Of a stretch of DNA of 34,429 nt, positions 18,149 to 30,900 are shown piece after piece. The notes below the pieces were generated by a model that ran no database searches, was not told the origin of the DNA, and was given only the letters and a program-made list of their open reading frames with translations. Made by a program: the position numbers and the translations under genes. The DNA comes from Pelargonium nanum. Lineage: Eukaryota; Streptophyta; Magnoliopsida; Geraniales; Geraniaceae. How positions within the stretch are numbered: the stretch's first letter is position 1; each line of letters opens with the position of its first letter. The stretch lies in NCBI GenBank assembly GCA_036897485.1, contig JAYMTF010000523.1, forward strand, positions 1 to 34,429, read 5' to 3'.

Positions 18149-21100
18149 ATGGACGATAGCCACATCCTCTGCGGTTACCTCTGTGCGGTTCTCTCCGTTG
18201 ATTCTCCACAGCCAGACCTCTCTCGGACCCTACACCCCCACACCCGCTTCCACATCTTCTCCGACGGCTTCCGCTCCGAAGACGGCGCTGTTTTGTCCCC
18301 CGTCGACTCCGCTCCCGTAATCGGCGCCGTTTCCGGCCAATGCGGGACTCCGGAGCCGGTTGCTGTCCCCTCGGCCGTCGATCAGGGATCAGGAAAATGC
18401 AAGGCCTCCAAGAGCGGTGGCTCGAGGGTGAGGAAGATGGGGATAGGAATGGTGAATGGGAGTCTGAGCGTTGTGCACCAGCTTCATGCTCTGGTGGTGA
18501 ACAAGTGCTTGAGGATTGTTGCTCGGCTGGTTCAGGTTCAGGTTAGAGACGGCGGAGAGGCCAGGGCGGTGCTGCTGGTTGATGTGTATGTTCCGGTTGT
18601 GCTGTGGACTGTGGGGCGGTTTCCGAAGTATGGTTCTATTGTGGGCTCACTGTTCAGGCATATAAGGTGCAGTGATTTTCTTTTCCAGTTGAAATTGCTC
18701 ATTCTATCACTTTTCTGGTATTGATCATTTCTAGTTGCAATCTCTTGATACATTATGAGTTTTAGATCAATAAAATCACTTGTTTGGGGGGATACAGTCT
18801 CAATTTTCAGCTCAAACAGACAAAATTTTAGAAGTATGTATATTTTGTTACTATTTTAAGTTGTAAATAATTGAATGATAAATTTCAGTCAAGAGCTAGT
18901 GATTCGCTCCTTCTTTGTTCACTTTCTTGTTCAATATTATTGGAAAATAATACAATTTCATATATAATTTAGGGTTTAATTTAAAAAATATTGAGTGTCC
19001 CTACTCCTATGTCCTACAATTTTTTAAAATGGTGAATCTCATGCCCATGTTGCATCCCTCCCTTGTCTGTGTAGTGTGTGTGTATCCCAATCCTTGCTTT
19101 GTAGGTGTGGAGATAAGTTTTGAGTTGTAATCTGTAGGAGGCATTCTTTTTGTTTGTTAAGATTGATACTAATTTATGAGTACTGTAATAAAGTGAACAC
19201 TTTGAGAGTTTTTAGTGGCGGAACTTGACGTGTTATTTTGATTTAATACTATTGAGATATGATATGATATGATATTTGTAAAGAAAAAGAGAAAGATGAA
19301 AAGGTCGATGGGTTATTCAAACTACTGGTATTAGCTCCTGTTTTATAGCTTAGGATGTTTCACAATGTAATGGTCCTAGTTGCCGTATGATTTAATCATT
19401 TGTTTCTCACTTGTTAACAATTCGAAAACATATCTGCAGTTGTGATTGGGAAGAGAGAAATTTGATTCTTTCTGCTAGAGAGTATTCTAAAGATTATTGT
19501 GGAAGTAGTCAGAGCATATGGGATCTTTGTGATTGTCATGTTCTTGGTTGCAAGCTGCATTGCAGTGTGCCTAATTCTTCAAAGAAAAGGTTATTTGAAC
19601 TTCATGACATTTTTAAGAACTTACCCAGTGTGGTAAAACTGGCCGAATCTGATTCTTCAAGGATAATGCCAATGGACGACTCTTGTAAATCTGGAATTTG
19701 GGCTGTATCTGATGATGTTCTGCTAATTATACTTTCTGCACTTGACCCGATAGACCTTAAGATGGCTTCTGCAACTTGTCACCACCTAAGATCATTGGCA
19801 GCATTGGTCATGCCATGTATGAAACTTAAATTGTATCCCCATCAACAAAAAGCAGTTGAGTGGATGTTACAGCGGGAGCAGAATGCTCGAGTCCTGCCAC
19901 ATCCTTTGTATATGAGTTTCTCAACTGAAAATGGATTTCCTTTTCATGTAAATACCGTTTCTGGTGAAGTAATTACTGGAGTAGCTCCCACCATTGAGGA
20001 TTTCTGCGGAGGAATGTTTTGTGATGAGCCTGGATTAGGTAAGACTATAACTTCTCTTTCCCTTATCCTGAAGACACGTGGAAGAATGGCCGACCCGCCT
20101 GATGGAGTACAAGTAACCTGGTGTATGCACAATGGTGACAAGAGATGTGGCTATTACGAGCTTAGTGGTAATAACATCACCAGAGGTAGCATGGCCTTAG
20201 GTGAAAGGGTCAGTTGTCAGAATACAAGACGGGGACAATTGTTGTTAGATAAATTAACTTGCCTGGAGGACTCTAATTACTCTTCTCCTAAAAGGGTCAG
20301 GTCATTGGATCTTAATGAAGAAAGCCCAAGTGATAGTGACTTATCTTCTAGTAAAAGAATGAGATTACCAACATCTTCAGTCTCTGACTCAGCAGTATGT
20401 GTGGATAGATGCACCCGGAGATTGAGTCTTATCAGGAGAAACCTTAACTTTGCATATGAAGAAGTAACTGGTGTTTCTATTGAAAGCAAGACTGGGAAAA
20501 GGTCAGGTCAAAGGAAGTCTGCATCAAATGGCTCAAACAGTTGCAATAAGGCTGGGAAAACTACCGGGCAATTTGTGTGCAACGAAAATTGGGTACAATG
20601 CGATGCTTGCAAGAAGTGGCGAAAGCTTGAAGGAATAAATCTAGCTGATCCTAGCTCAGCATGGTTCTGCAGCATGAACACAAACCCCTTGTATCAGAAT
20701 TGTAATGTTCCAGAAGAATCTTGGGATAATTATGAGAAAGTAACTTACCTTCCGGGATTTTGTACCAAAGGAACCGCTGGGGGGAAGGAGCAAAATGTGT
20801 CATTTTTTACCAATGTGCTTAAGGAGCACTATTCCTTGATAAATTCGGAATCAAAGAAAGCCTTGAATTGGTTGGCTAAACTTTCTCTAGACAAAATCTC
20901 AGAAATGGAAACAATTGGTTTGCGAAGTCCTTTCATAGGCACTTCTGTTGTGTCTGATGGAAATGCTCACATATTCTTTAAGATCTTTCAAGCATTTGGT
21001 CTTGTGAGGAGGGTAGAAAAGGGTGCGAGTAGGTGGTATTACCCACGAGCTTTAGATAATTTGTTCTTTGATGTTGCTGCTCTCAGAACTGCTCTTTGCG

Positions 21101-23828
21101 AGCCATTAGCTTCAGTCAGGTTATATCTTTCAAGAGCAACTTTGATTGTTGTTCCATCAAATTTGGTCGATCATTGGAAAACCCAAATCTACAAACATGT
21201 TAGAGATGATCAGCTGCGTGTTTATGTATGGACTGATCAAAGAAAGCCTCCTGTGCACAATCTGGCTTGGGACTATGATGTTGTCATCACTACCTTCAAC
21301 CGTTTAAGTGCAGAGTGGGGACCTCGTAAGAAAAGTGTGATGATGCAAGTCCATTGGCTTAGGATCATATTAGATGAGGGGCACACCCTTGGCTCAAGTC
21401 TCAACTTGACAAACAAGTTGCAAATGGCTATTTCATTAATGGCCTCCAGTCGTTGGATTTTAACTGGAACCCCAACTCCTGACACACCCAACAGTCAACT
21501 GTCACATCTTCAACCATTGCTTAGTTTCCTTCATGAGAAGGTCTATGGCCAGAATCAAAAGTTATGGGAATCTGGAATTCTTAGGCCATTTGAGGCAGAG
21601 ATGGAGGAAGGTCGCTCACGATTAATGAATTTACTTCATAGGTGTATGATTAGTGCAAGAAAAAGTGATTTGCAAACTATTCCTCCATGCATCAAGAAAG
21701 TTACATATCTTGATTTCAATGATCAGCATGCAAAAAGCTACAATGAGCTGGTAGTTACTGTTCGGCGCAATATACTAATGGCTGACTGGAATGATCCTTC
21801 TCATGTTGAGAGTCTACTGAATCCAAAGCAGTGGAAATTCCGAAGTACAACAATAAAAAATGTCAGATTATCTTGCTGTGTAGCTGGACATATTAAAGTA
21901 GAACATGCTGGTGAAGATATCCAGGAAACTATGGATATTTTAGTTGAAAATGGTCTTGATCCTCTTTCAGTGGAGTATGCTTTGATCAAATATAACCTCA
22001 TCCATGGTGGTAACTGTCAGAGGTAATATTAGTTTTTTATAGGTTTCATGAGCCTTTTGAATGGAATTTTCCCTTTATTTCTTTAGATTACTGATTTTTT
22101 TATTACATATTTGTTAGATGCAAGGAATGGTGCCGCCTACCTGTCATTACACCGTGTAGGCATCTTCTATGCCTTGCTTGTGTTGCTCTGGATAGTGAGA
22201 AGTGTACATTTCCTGGCTGTCATAACTTATATGAAATGGAGACACCTGAAAAAATGGCCCGGCCAGAAAATCCCAATCCAAAGTGGCCAGTTCCCAAAGA
22301 TCTTATTGAGTTACAACCGTCATATAAACAGGCATGATTAGTTTTGTTATTGTTTCGTTTGATGTGCAGTTAATGTTTACCTGTTAACAATGCATTTCAT
22401 GGTGTTTACAGGATAATTGGGATTCTGATTGGCAATCAACATCTAGCAGCAAAGTAACTTATCTTGTACAAAGATTGAAAGCATTGCAGGAGGCTAATGT
22501 AGATACTTCTTATATCATGAATGAGAGCAGGGATCCCCAATACATTGAAGGGAAACTTGTTACCTCACAGAGAAGCGTATCAGGTGAATTGTTGCATGAG
22601 GACTGTTCCAGACTGAGCACTGGGTCTTGTCAGCAAACTTTGGAGAAAGTCTTAGTATTTTCTCAATTTCTTGAGCATATACATGTCATTGAACAACAGG
22701 TAGCAAATATAGAATAGACTTACTTGACTTCATTTATTTTCCTCGTAAAAGCATGAATTTTGAATTCAATCTTTCTTTGATCAGTTAACAATCGCGGGTA
22801 TCAGATTTGCTGGAATGTATAGTCCTATGCATGCTTACAGCAAGGTAATTGTCAAGAATTTTCCTCTCTCTCTCTCTCTTGTTATTTTTATGTGCTTTGC
22901 ATTAATTCACACTTTTCTTAATCAGATGAAGTCATTGGCCATGTTCCAGCATGATGCAAATTGTACGGTCCTTTTGATGGATGGAAGTGCCGCATTGGGT
23001 CTTGATTTGAGCTTTGTAACCCATGTATTTTTAATGGAACCAATATGGGACAGAAGGTAATATTGATTCCTTTAGTTTCATTACCGGTTTTTATTTGAAT
23101 TATCAGATTTTTATGAAGTAGTAAATTATTTCTTATGACATTGTTGGTTGGTTTAGTGAGAAGATAATAAGAAATTCTGGGAACATATTTTCTTGTAGAG
23201 GATTTGCTATTCTTATACCATTAGAGGACATTTTTGACTTTTGAGTTGGTTTGTTGAATTTGTTTATGCCTCTTTTTGCTGCCTGTGCGTGGAATTTCAA
23301 TGTTAAACCTATCCATTATTCTTTCTATATGGCCTGTATGTAGATAGAGAATTTTCGTAAACAGATCATTTATACTTCCTTTATTTTCAGAAGCATTGAC
23401 TAGTGTTATTTGCTGAAATTTCAACAGTATGGAAGAACAAGTAATTAGTCGTGCTCATCGAATGGGTGCTACCCGTCCTATTCACGTTGAAACACTGGCT
23501 ATGCGTGGTACAATTGAAGAGCAAATGCTAGGGTTCTTACAGGTATTGGTTATCTATACATTGGATCATTGTAATATGGAAATCATATGAAAGAGATACT
23601 GCCTTCTATCGAACTACTACTGTATGCTGTCATACAATAGCTGGTTACTGAATATAGGGTTCTAAATATCATTTTATTTAGGATGCTAATGAGTGTAGAA
23701 GACTGTTGAAAGGAGAAGTTGGAAATCATGATCGTGAAGGGGCACGAACACATCGTACACTACATGATTTTGCTGAGAGCAATTATTTGGCTGAGATTAG
23801 CTTTGTTCCGACTAACTCCAAATCATGA
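18149..23828 (+). CDS. F-box / CW zinc finger / RING / SNF2-family ATPase (At3g54460-like)
   Basis: Eight exons: 18149-18666, 19440-22022, 22118-22331, 22412-22699, 22785-22844, 22926-23056, 23428-23542, 23682-23828, giving 1351 residues (Arabidopsis At3g54460 is close to this length). Domains: conserved plant-specific N-terminus with GMVNGSLSVVHQLHALVVNK; F-box about 262-303 (VSDDVLLIILSALDPIDL); SNF2 ATPase motif I DEPGLGKT 368-375; CW-type zinc finger about 554-603 (WVQCDACKKWRKL, WFC) inserted inside the ATPase; motif II DEGH 818-821; motif III LTGTPT 847-852; RING-like C/H cluster about 1032-1076 (CRHLLCLACV); C-terminal helicase lobe with VFSQFLEHIHVIEQQ and, near 1270, SRAHRMG. CW domains read methylated H3K4, F-box proteins join SCF ubiquitin ligases, and RING plus SNF2 recalls RAD5/SHPRH; a nuclear chromatin-ubiquitin role is inferred. 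Intron 22332-22411 is GC-AG; the others are GT-AG. A (CT)n run lies in intron 22845-22925. Confidence 0.93.
19255..19276. repeat. (GATAT)n microsatellite
   Basis: About four gatat pentamers in tandem in the first intron (18667-19439) of the F-box/SNF2 gene. The rest of this 773-bp intron is AT-rich with nothing recognisable. Confidence 0.8.
22864..22880. repeat. (CT)n microsatellite in an intron
   Basis: About eight CT units lie just downstream of the splice donor at 22845 in the F-box/SNF2 gene. It may also act as an intronic pyrimidine stretch. Confidence 0.8.
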
Positions 23829-24916
23829 AGGTATTTACATTTATTATTCACATTATTGTTTTTCTTTCTATTTATTCATTATTTAGTATTGTGAATTTTG
23901 CTTTGATTTTATTTCCCCAAACCTTTTTACTTGCGAAACCTTGCCGTTAGTCTTTGGCACAAATGCTTGCTACAAATAGTGATGCCTAGTTCAACATGCT
24001 TATTACTCAGTTGGATGAAATGTGTAATTATTATGCATGTATGCGATATGAACATCGCAGGTCGAATAGCTGTAGCTTGTTGGTCATGTATTTCAATACA
24101 TTTAATTACTCGTTGCAATGTGTAGTTACCATATTTTGCTGTCTTTGCTACTTTTCAGGTTGGGTTCAATTCAATTCTACTGTTGATGACAAGGCAGTTG
24201 ATATTTGTGGATCATTTTGCTGTAAATTCAAATATTTTGATTAGGGCTGGCTAGTACTAAGTAGTAGTAGTAGTAGTCTAGGAGGTCAAAAGATGCTGAT
24301 ATATGTACTGTACATACCACCATTAATTACAATTGATCCCATGTGATTCAACATTTACTTGACTTTTTCAATCACAATCACTAGATAAGAAATTGGATAT
24401 GCCAAACTTTTTCACACTCAAGTAAAAAATTAGAATTGATTAATTCAATTCAAACACATTCTAACTCTGTTCATCATTGTTCTAATCTGAACCCTAAAGA
24501 CTCTATCTTGCATGGTAGAGGTGGCAAAAGGTAGGGTCGGGTTGATGAACCCTAACCCAACCCTATAGGGTTTCGGATTTTAAGCATAAAACACATTATT
24601 TTTTCTGCGGATATACCCGAAAACTTGGAAAAAAACGACACTAACAAAACAACAAATGAGATTATGAGATCAAACCGAAAACAACAATAAGGCACTACCT
24701 TCAATCTAGGAATATACAAAGGCACCTGTTGTGTTCCCAAACTACTTACAAAGAATTTACAAGTCCCACATCCACCACTTCCCCTACAAAACAGGAGAAA
24801 CATGGATGATACATTTTATGGGGAAGAATTTTTTCTTTTTAGCAGAAAATAGAAATTGCTTGTAACAAAATTGAGGTATCCAGTTAGTTAGCGCTTGTTT
24901 TCTTCAACCTCCAAAG
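23829..24916. other. Convergent 3' flanks of F-box/SNF2 and PRAF genes
   Basis: Just after the F-box/SNF2 stop, AAG|GTATTT at 23829-23834 could be a splice donor, and cttttcag|gt at 24151-24160 a matching acceptor, giving a possible 3'-UTR intron (about 23832-24158). A short (AGT)n run lies at 24261-24277. A hAT-like repeat fragment starts at 24516. PRAF's 3' UTR enters from the right. No other gene is seen. Confidence 0.5.
24516..24630 (+). mobile_element. hAT-like non-autonomous repeat fragment, copy 1
   Basis: It begins tagaggtggcaaaag, a typical start of plant hAT-type non-autonomous elements, then carries gggtcgggtt and aaccctaacccaaccc and a segment related to gcataaaa...attattttttc. 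The second copy is at 32656, in the same orientation. No matching terminal inverted repeat is visible, so it is truncated. Confidence 0.45.
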
Positions 24917-27900
24917 TCAATGAGCCAATCCTTCCCTTCCCACCCCAACACTTGACTTGTCAATCATAGAAACATTGTACCTTTGATACACTCTAGCCCT
25001 GTTGGTTGCCCACCACTGTTCTGCTTGCTTCTCACTGAACCGCCTCCGGCTGCATCAATACATACATATATACACGTACATCCGTTTAATAAGGCATCAG
25101 TTATATCAACCAATGGTGTGCAATTGAAATGGGAAAACAGCAGCGGTAAGAAGAGAACATTATTTGAAACTGAATTGCGTACCTGAAGCGGACACGTTTA
25201 AGATCTTTCGCGCCTCCAGGCAAAGAAACAAGGGTTATATAAACACCTGGCTCGTCTTGCTCAACCCACTCATCCCCATGGCTAGGATCAGCTTTATTTG
25301 CTCTGTTCTTAGTCCTATTTGTTACTTCTGTATTTCCACTTTCAGGGTTAGCAGAAATGTGGTTATTACTGGGGCTTAGCCCATTAGAAAATACCAGGCC
25401 ATCAGATCCATTTAAATCAGGTTCATGGCAAGTTACGGGACTGCTCAATTGATCTATAGCTGTAATAGACACGTCTGAAACAATGGGGCTAGAAAAACCA
25501 AAGGAAGGTGAGTTGCTGTATTTCGCTGCTCCAACAGGTAACCTTTCGGCCATCTCCTTCAACTGTTATACAACAAAACATAAACTTAGGTTGGCTGCAT
25601 GCACCCAGTCATTTTATAATAAAAAATCTTTAGTGCTTCATAATTTACGACTACTACCAAAAGCTGGAGCAAGAGGAGTTACAATTAACTTCCAACTAAG
25701 TGAATGTTATTGTTGGAAGCTGGAATCATTAAACCTAACATGTCAGTGAATAGACATGACAGGAGCTTAAATACATGTTTCAAAACAAAGGAATAGCATT
25801 GTCTCAAGAATTATTTTCATAACTAAATAACATATTTCATGTTGATAATAGTCAATGATAAGACTTGAGCACTTACCTACCTATATAAAAATGTATACTG
25901 GCATAAACAATCATTTACACGAATTGCATTGTAGCAGAATATTTGGATACACAATATCTTCACTTGTCCTGAATTCAATTTCTCAAATTGACTCCACTAT
26001 ATCCAAGCCAAATTTCAATACATGTATGACACTAGAGAATGCCTTCCAGTAGACCCCTCTGTGGGTTTGGCTCATTATATTGATAAGACTTGTAGGGATG
26101 CTCCTTCCCCAAGACTCGTCAACTCTTTTATTTCTCATATATTTGCTCCAGTTTAACAAAGTATATATATATAACATGAGAAAAATTCTACTTACTTGAG
26201 CAGTTAGCGACATAATTACTTCTTTGGCTGCTTTGCATTTTGTTGTCTCTTCTCCAGCTATTGTGATGGCTTCCTTCAGCTGTTTAGTTGTTCTTTCTAG
26301 CTCAATGTCTTGTAGTTGTGCTTTATGAGTAAGATCTTCAACCTACACTCATCGAACAACCATTATTACGGATAGTCTTATCAGGTACGAGCTTAAGCAA
26401 GCAAAAACCATAATTTTACACAAAATCAGCCCAGCCATGCATAATTGACATCTATATTCTACCAAGCATATAAATGAGTAAGAATTCAAGATAAACTAAA
26501 GTACATGCAACCATGTGTCAGATATATATTACAAATTACAATACTAATGCATCCTACACCAACTGGGAATTCTTCCTTTTCCGTTGGTTTCTGTTGCACC
26601 TCTCATTCTCTCAAGCAGTTTTAGCACATACGTTGAAATTAGTGCAGAATGAAAGCTAACAATCACACTTAATTTACTAATGCAACCTTAACATTCGTAA
26701 TCCAGGGCACATAAACCCCTTTAAGAACAAACGAAAACAAGCTAATTACAATTCACAAATAAGTTGCTTTTCATAAAGTACACTAGTCTGATCTATGCTA
26801 AAATAATAACCATGTTTTTCAGTTGACCTTGGCGTCTGAAAATCCGAAGCATTTGACTTCTATATCAAGTATTAAGTACTATGAGCCAATACCAGAGCAG
26901 CTGTTTATCAATTACTATGAAAGGAAACTACTAGAAGAAAAGAGAGCCCGTCAACTAAGAAGTTCAGAATAATTTGACAAGAGTATAAGCTGTAAATCTG
27001 GAAAAGATGTTACTGAAAGAATTCAAAATTCAAAGCCTAGTTAGTGAAAGAATTCAAAATTCACAACTAAAATAAAAATAAAGTCTAAATACAGTAAATA
27101 CTGATATGCATGCATTAACCATAATGACAAAAGTTATTCAGAAAATTGAATTAAAGAGCATACCTGAGCTCTTAATTTAAGAACTTCTTCGCTCAGGCTA
27201 TCATTTCTTTTTTTAGCATCATTTATAACAGTTCTTGGTGAAGCAAGCCCTGACAGAGTAGGGGTGGGAGTGGTAGCACGAGGTGGACTAGACCGTCTTG
27301 ATGTCGGTGAAGTTGCTCGAGAAACAATTCTTGATCCAGGCAGAGAAACTGAAAAAAATTTCTTGGATGATCCAAACATAGGATTGAAAGACTTGGAGCC
27401 ATTAAGAGCACCTGACTGAGAAACGCCATTCGAGATGGGTAAAACACGGCGACTATTATAGTCTAGTTTCTTATTTCTTTTGGAAGATCCACTTTCTAAT
27501 TCTTTAGATGATTCCATAGATGAATTTCTTCCAAGTTGTCCTTGAAATCTCGCATCCAATCTTTCGTCCTTGTCAACAAGTTCATTTAGTCCCTGATTAA
27601 TACTTCCTCTTCTGCTCAAAGAAGAATGAGATGAAGAGTCAGTTTCATTGGCTTTCTTAAGTTTGATATAACATTTATCACAAACACGATACGGTTTATT
27701 CGCATTTGGTGCCAAGGAAGCCCTGAGAGATTTTTTTCCGCTGCATGAATGGCAGAAAGCAAGTCCACAATTATAACAATTATGTCGTTTTCGTTTGAAA
27801 TTAAATGGAACACGACAACCAGAACACATTGATTGATCAACACCAGAGACCCACTTATGAAGACAGATAGCTGCAGTAAAATTAGTGCCACAAACAATAC

Positions 27901-30900
27901 TTTTCACTTGTTTGTCTTTCAGTGCTTCAACTACTGATGGGGAATTTCTATCATCTGTATCCCCATGACCTAATCGACCATTAGCACCCTTTCCCCAAGT
28001 GTAAACTTCAGTACGTGAAGTTAAAACTGCAACATGATAAGCACCACAAGATATTTCTTCAACAAAATTCTTCATAAGCCTTCCCTCAACACGGGTAGGG
28101 GTTTTACCATCAGCTTGTGGAACCCCTAGTTCACCATAAACAGGGCTTCCCATTGTGTAAACATGGCCAGTAGTAGTAAGTGCTACAGTCAAACTATGTC
28201 CACAAGCAACTTGACAAAAGTTGGGTTCGACAATTGAAGGAACACAAGTAGGCACTAATCTTGCTTCCTTATCACCGTGCCCAAGACGACCTTTGTCTCC
28301 ATCTCCCCATGTAAAAAGCTTTCCTGAAGAGCAGTTGCTGGAACTTGAAGACCCAACCATGACTTCAACAACTGCAGCAGTGTGCCAAACACCACAAGCT
28401 GCTCGAACAGTGCGCAGGCCCTTGAGAGACTCAACCTCCTTGGGTATGGACACATTTTTACGATCCCCATGTCCTAAGGCACCAAAAGTTCCATCTCCAA
28501 AAGTGAACAATTGCCCAGCAGAAGTTACAACAGCTGTGTGCCATGGTCCACATGAAACTGAGGAAACATGTATTCCCTCCAAAGGACCATTTAATTTCCT
28601 TGGAACCCACTGACTTGCTTCATTTCCATGCCCAACAAGTTCAAAATTGCATGAATTACCGCCCCATGTGTACAAATCACCAGAAAGTGTTACAGCACAT
28701 GTATGGTATTCACCACATGCAACAAGTTCGACATTGATATTTTTAAGACCGTCTATTAGCTTTGGATGTGAGACATCAGAATCTACACCATGTCCAAGTC
28801 TGCCCCCTAATTCCTCCCCCCAAGAGAAAACCTCTCCCTGCTTAGTTACTAATGCAGCATGTCGCCCACCACAAGCTATATTCTGAACGTCAAGTACTAC
28901 AGCAGATTCCAGGGGTTTAGGCAATAAGGAATCCATCTTAACACTTGAAGAACTTCCAACTTTATGTGATCCTCCACCCAGAATGCCATCACCTATGCAT
29001 TCACCCCATATGAAAACATCCCCTAGAGCATCACCATCATCATGACCAGAGCCTTGACTAGATGAACTAACAGCACTTGATAAACTAACTCTAAAAGCAT
29101 CCATGCCAGTGCCCTTCATACGCGCTGTTATTCCATCTGAAACTCCAGACGACAACGACTGGACAGAGCCACAACCAGTTTCTGGCGGAAAGAAAACCTT
29201 GGGAGGCGCAGCATATAACATTGCATCTGATAATGCCTTTTCTAAACCAATATTAGGAGGACTTCCGTATGGAGTACGGAGACGAAGGGGATCCATCCCA
29301 TCCTAATCAGTAGCAAAATAAGGTCTATTAGTTAACTTATGCAGTGGCAATACAGCAGAAGAAATTAAGCATCTGAACAAATTACCTTCTGTGAACTATC
29401 ACCACTCCCAAATGGAGAGCTCAAAGGAGAACTTCTTTGTGTGTGTGCTCTAGGACTAGTTGCTTCAGATGAGATTCCATCACTCCTTGATTCTGCTCTC
29501 CCTTTACGATGATGGCCACGCGATATTAGGGCTTTCAGACCAGTAAACCAGACCTCAGCTTCATCTTTATCTTTGCAAATCTGGTAAGAATATTTATGAT
29601 AAAAAGATTATAAAAGACTTTCAATACAAGATAGAAAATAATATTATAAGCTTAAAATACAGAATCGTAAGGTAATTAATGTTAAGGGACTGAGAATGCA
29701 GAAGTAAAGAGGATGGGGTATCTATAAATTATGAGTTAGAGCAGAGTCCACTAAGAAGAAAAAGAAGAGGAATAGTCAAGAGAAAGGAGATACTCACCAA
29801 ATCTAACGACCTATCATCGTATATGAGAGAAAATGACTGGTATTCCTTCTCCGGCCGAGGATACCTCTGAAATATAGGCTGCAAAGAAAATAAACAGAAA
29901 AGATTATATGACTCGGTCTGGAAGCATTTCATTGTAATGAAATCAAACATGTCAGATGTTGTCTATATTAACATGGAAAGAAGTAGTGAGGAAAAGCATG
30001 GTAGAAATGTAAACAGATTGAAAACCGTGTATATACTGTTGCTAGAAATGTACAATTGCTTAATAGCTTAAGATTGACTACGACTGTTATTGAGCTCAAA
30101 TTAAAAATAAATTAAAAAAATGATTTTCATCTTCTACAAGTTATCAAATGTTACTAGTAACATCTTCCACACGATGTTACTACGATGTGCACCTCACAAG
30201 AGTGTAGATCTCTAGATGTAGAAACTTACAGTGCGTTGACCAGGTATAATTCTGGAGACATGACTTAGTTTAAGATGTTTCTCCTCTTTCCCTGAGAACC
30301 ATATCAGAACAGATTCATCCTGACAGAAACATAGTCACAAAGTTTTAGCAAGAATATATTGAAAAAAGATTTACTTGCCCGAAGCAACAGAAGAAACTAT
30401 TTAATTGGCTCATTAACACAAACATGAATGGAAACATCAAAAGAAATAAAAAAGCAGTTTACAAACAGAACTAGTCTGGGTATGTAAACATACACAACCG
30501 CATACATAAAAGCATCAAAATATGGCAGAGGAGAGCAGTGCTTTCTGATAATCTGATCAGCAAAGAGGCACATTCTCAAGGGTAGTAACAGAATTGTAGA
30601 GACAAACAAATAGTTAGAATAAAAATCAGCTTCAGCAGCGTTTTGAGATCTTCTTGCAGACTCATGAACTCTTCTTCATTCATTATCTTTAATCTTCCTC
30701 AAGTTTCATTAAGTAAAAAAGCCTCACTTTATGTTTCTTGCCATAATGGGCCATAAGTGATGTGTACAAGGACTAACGAGTGTCATTGCAGTTGATTTAG
30801 TATGGCTGTTCTTATACCTATAGAGGGAACAAAGGTATTTTGGCATTTCTCTTTATGTGGCTACTAAATGTTAAAACAATTAAGCTTTTTCAGTGAATTT

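Noticed and set aside
24550-24570. Telomere-like accctaacccaaccctat sequence.
   Set aside because: It is not the CCCTAAA plant telomere repeat in tandem; it is part of the hAT-like repeat also present at 32656.
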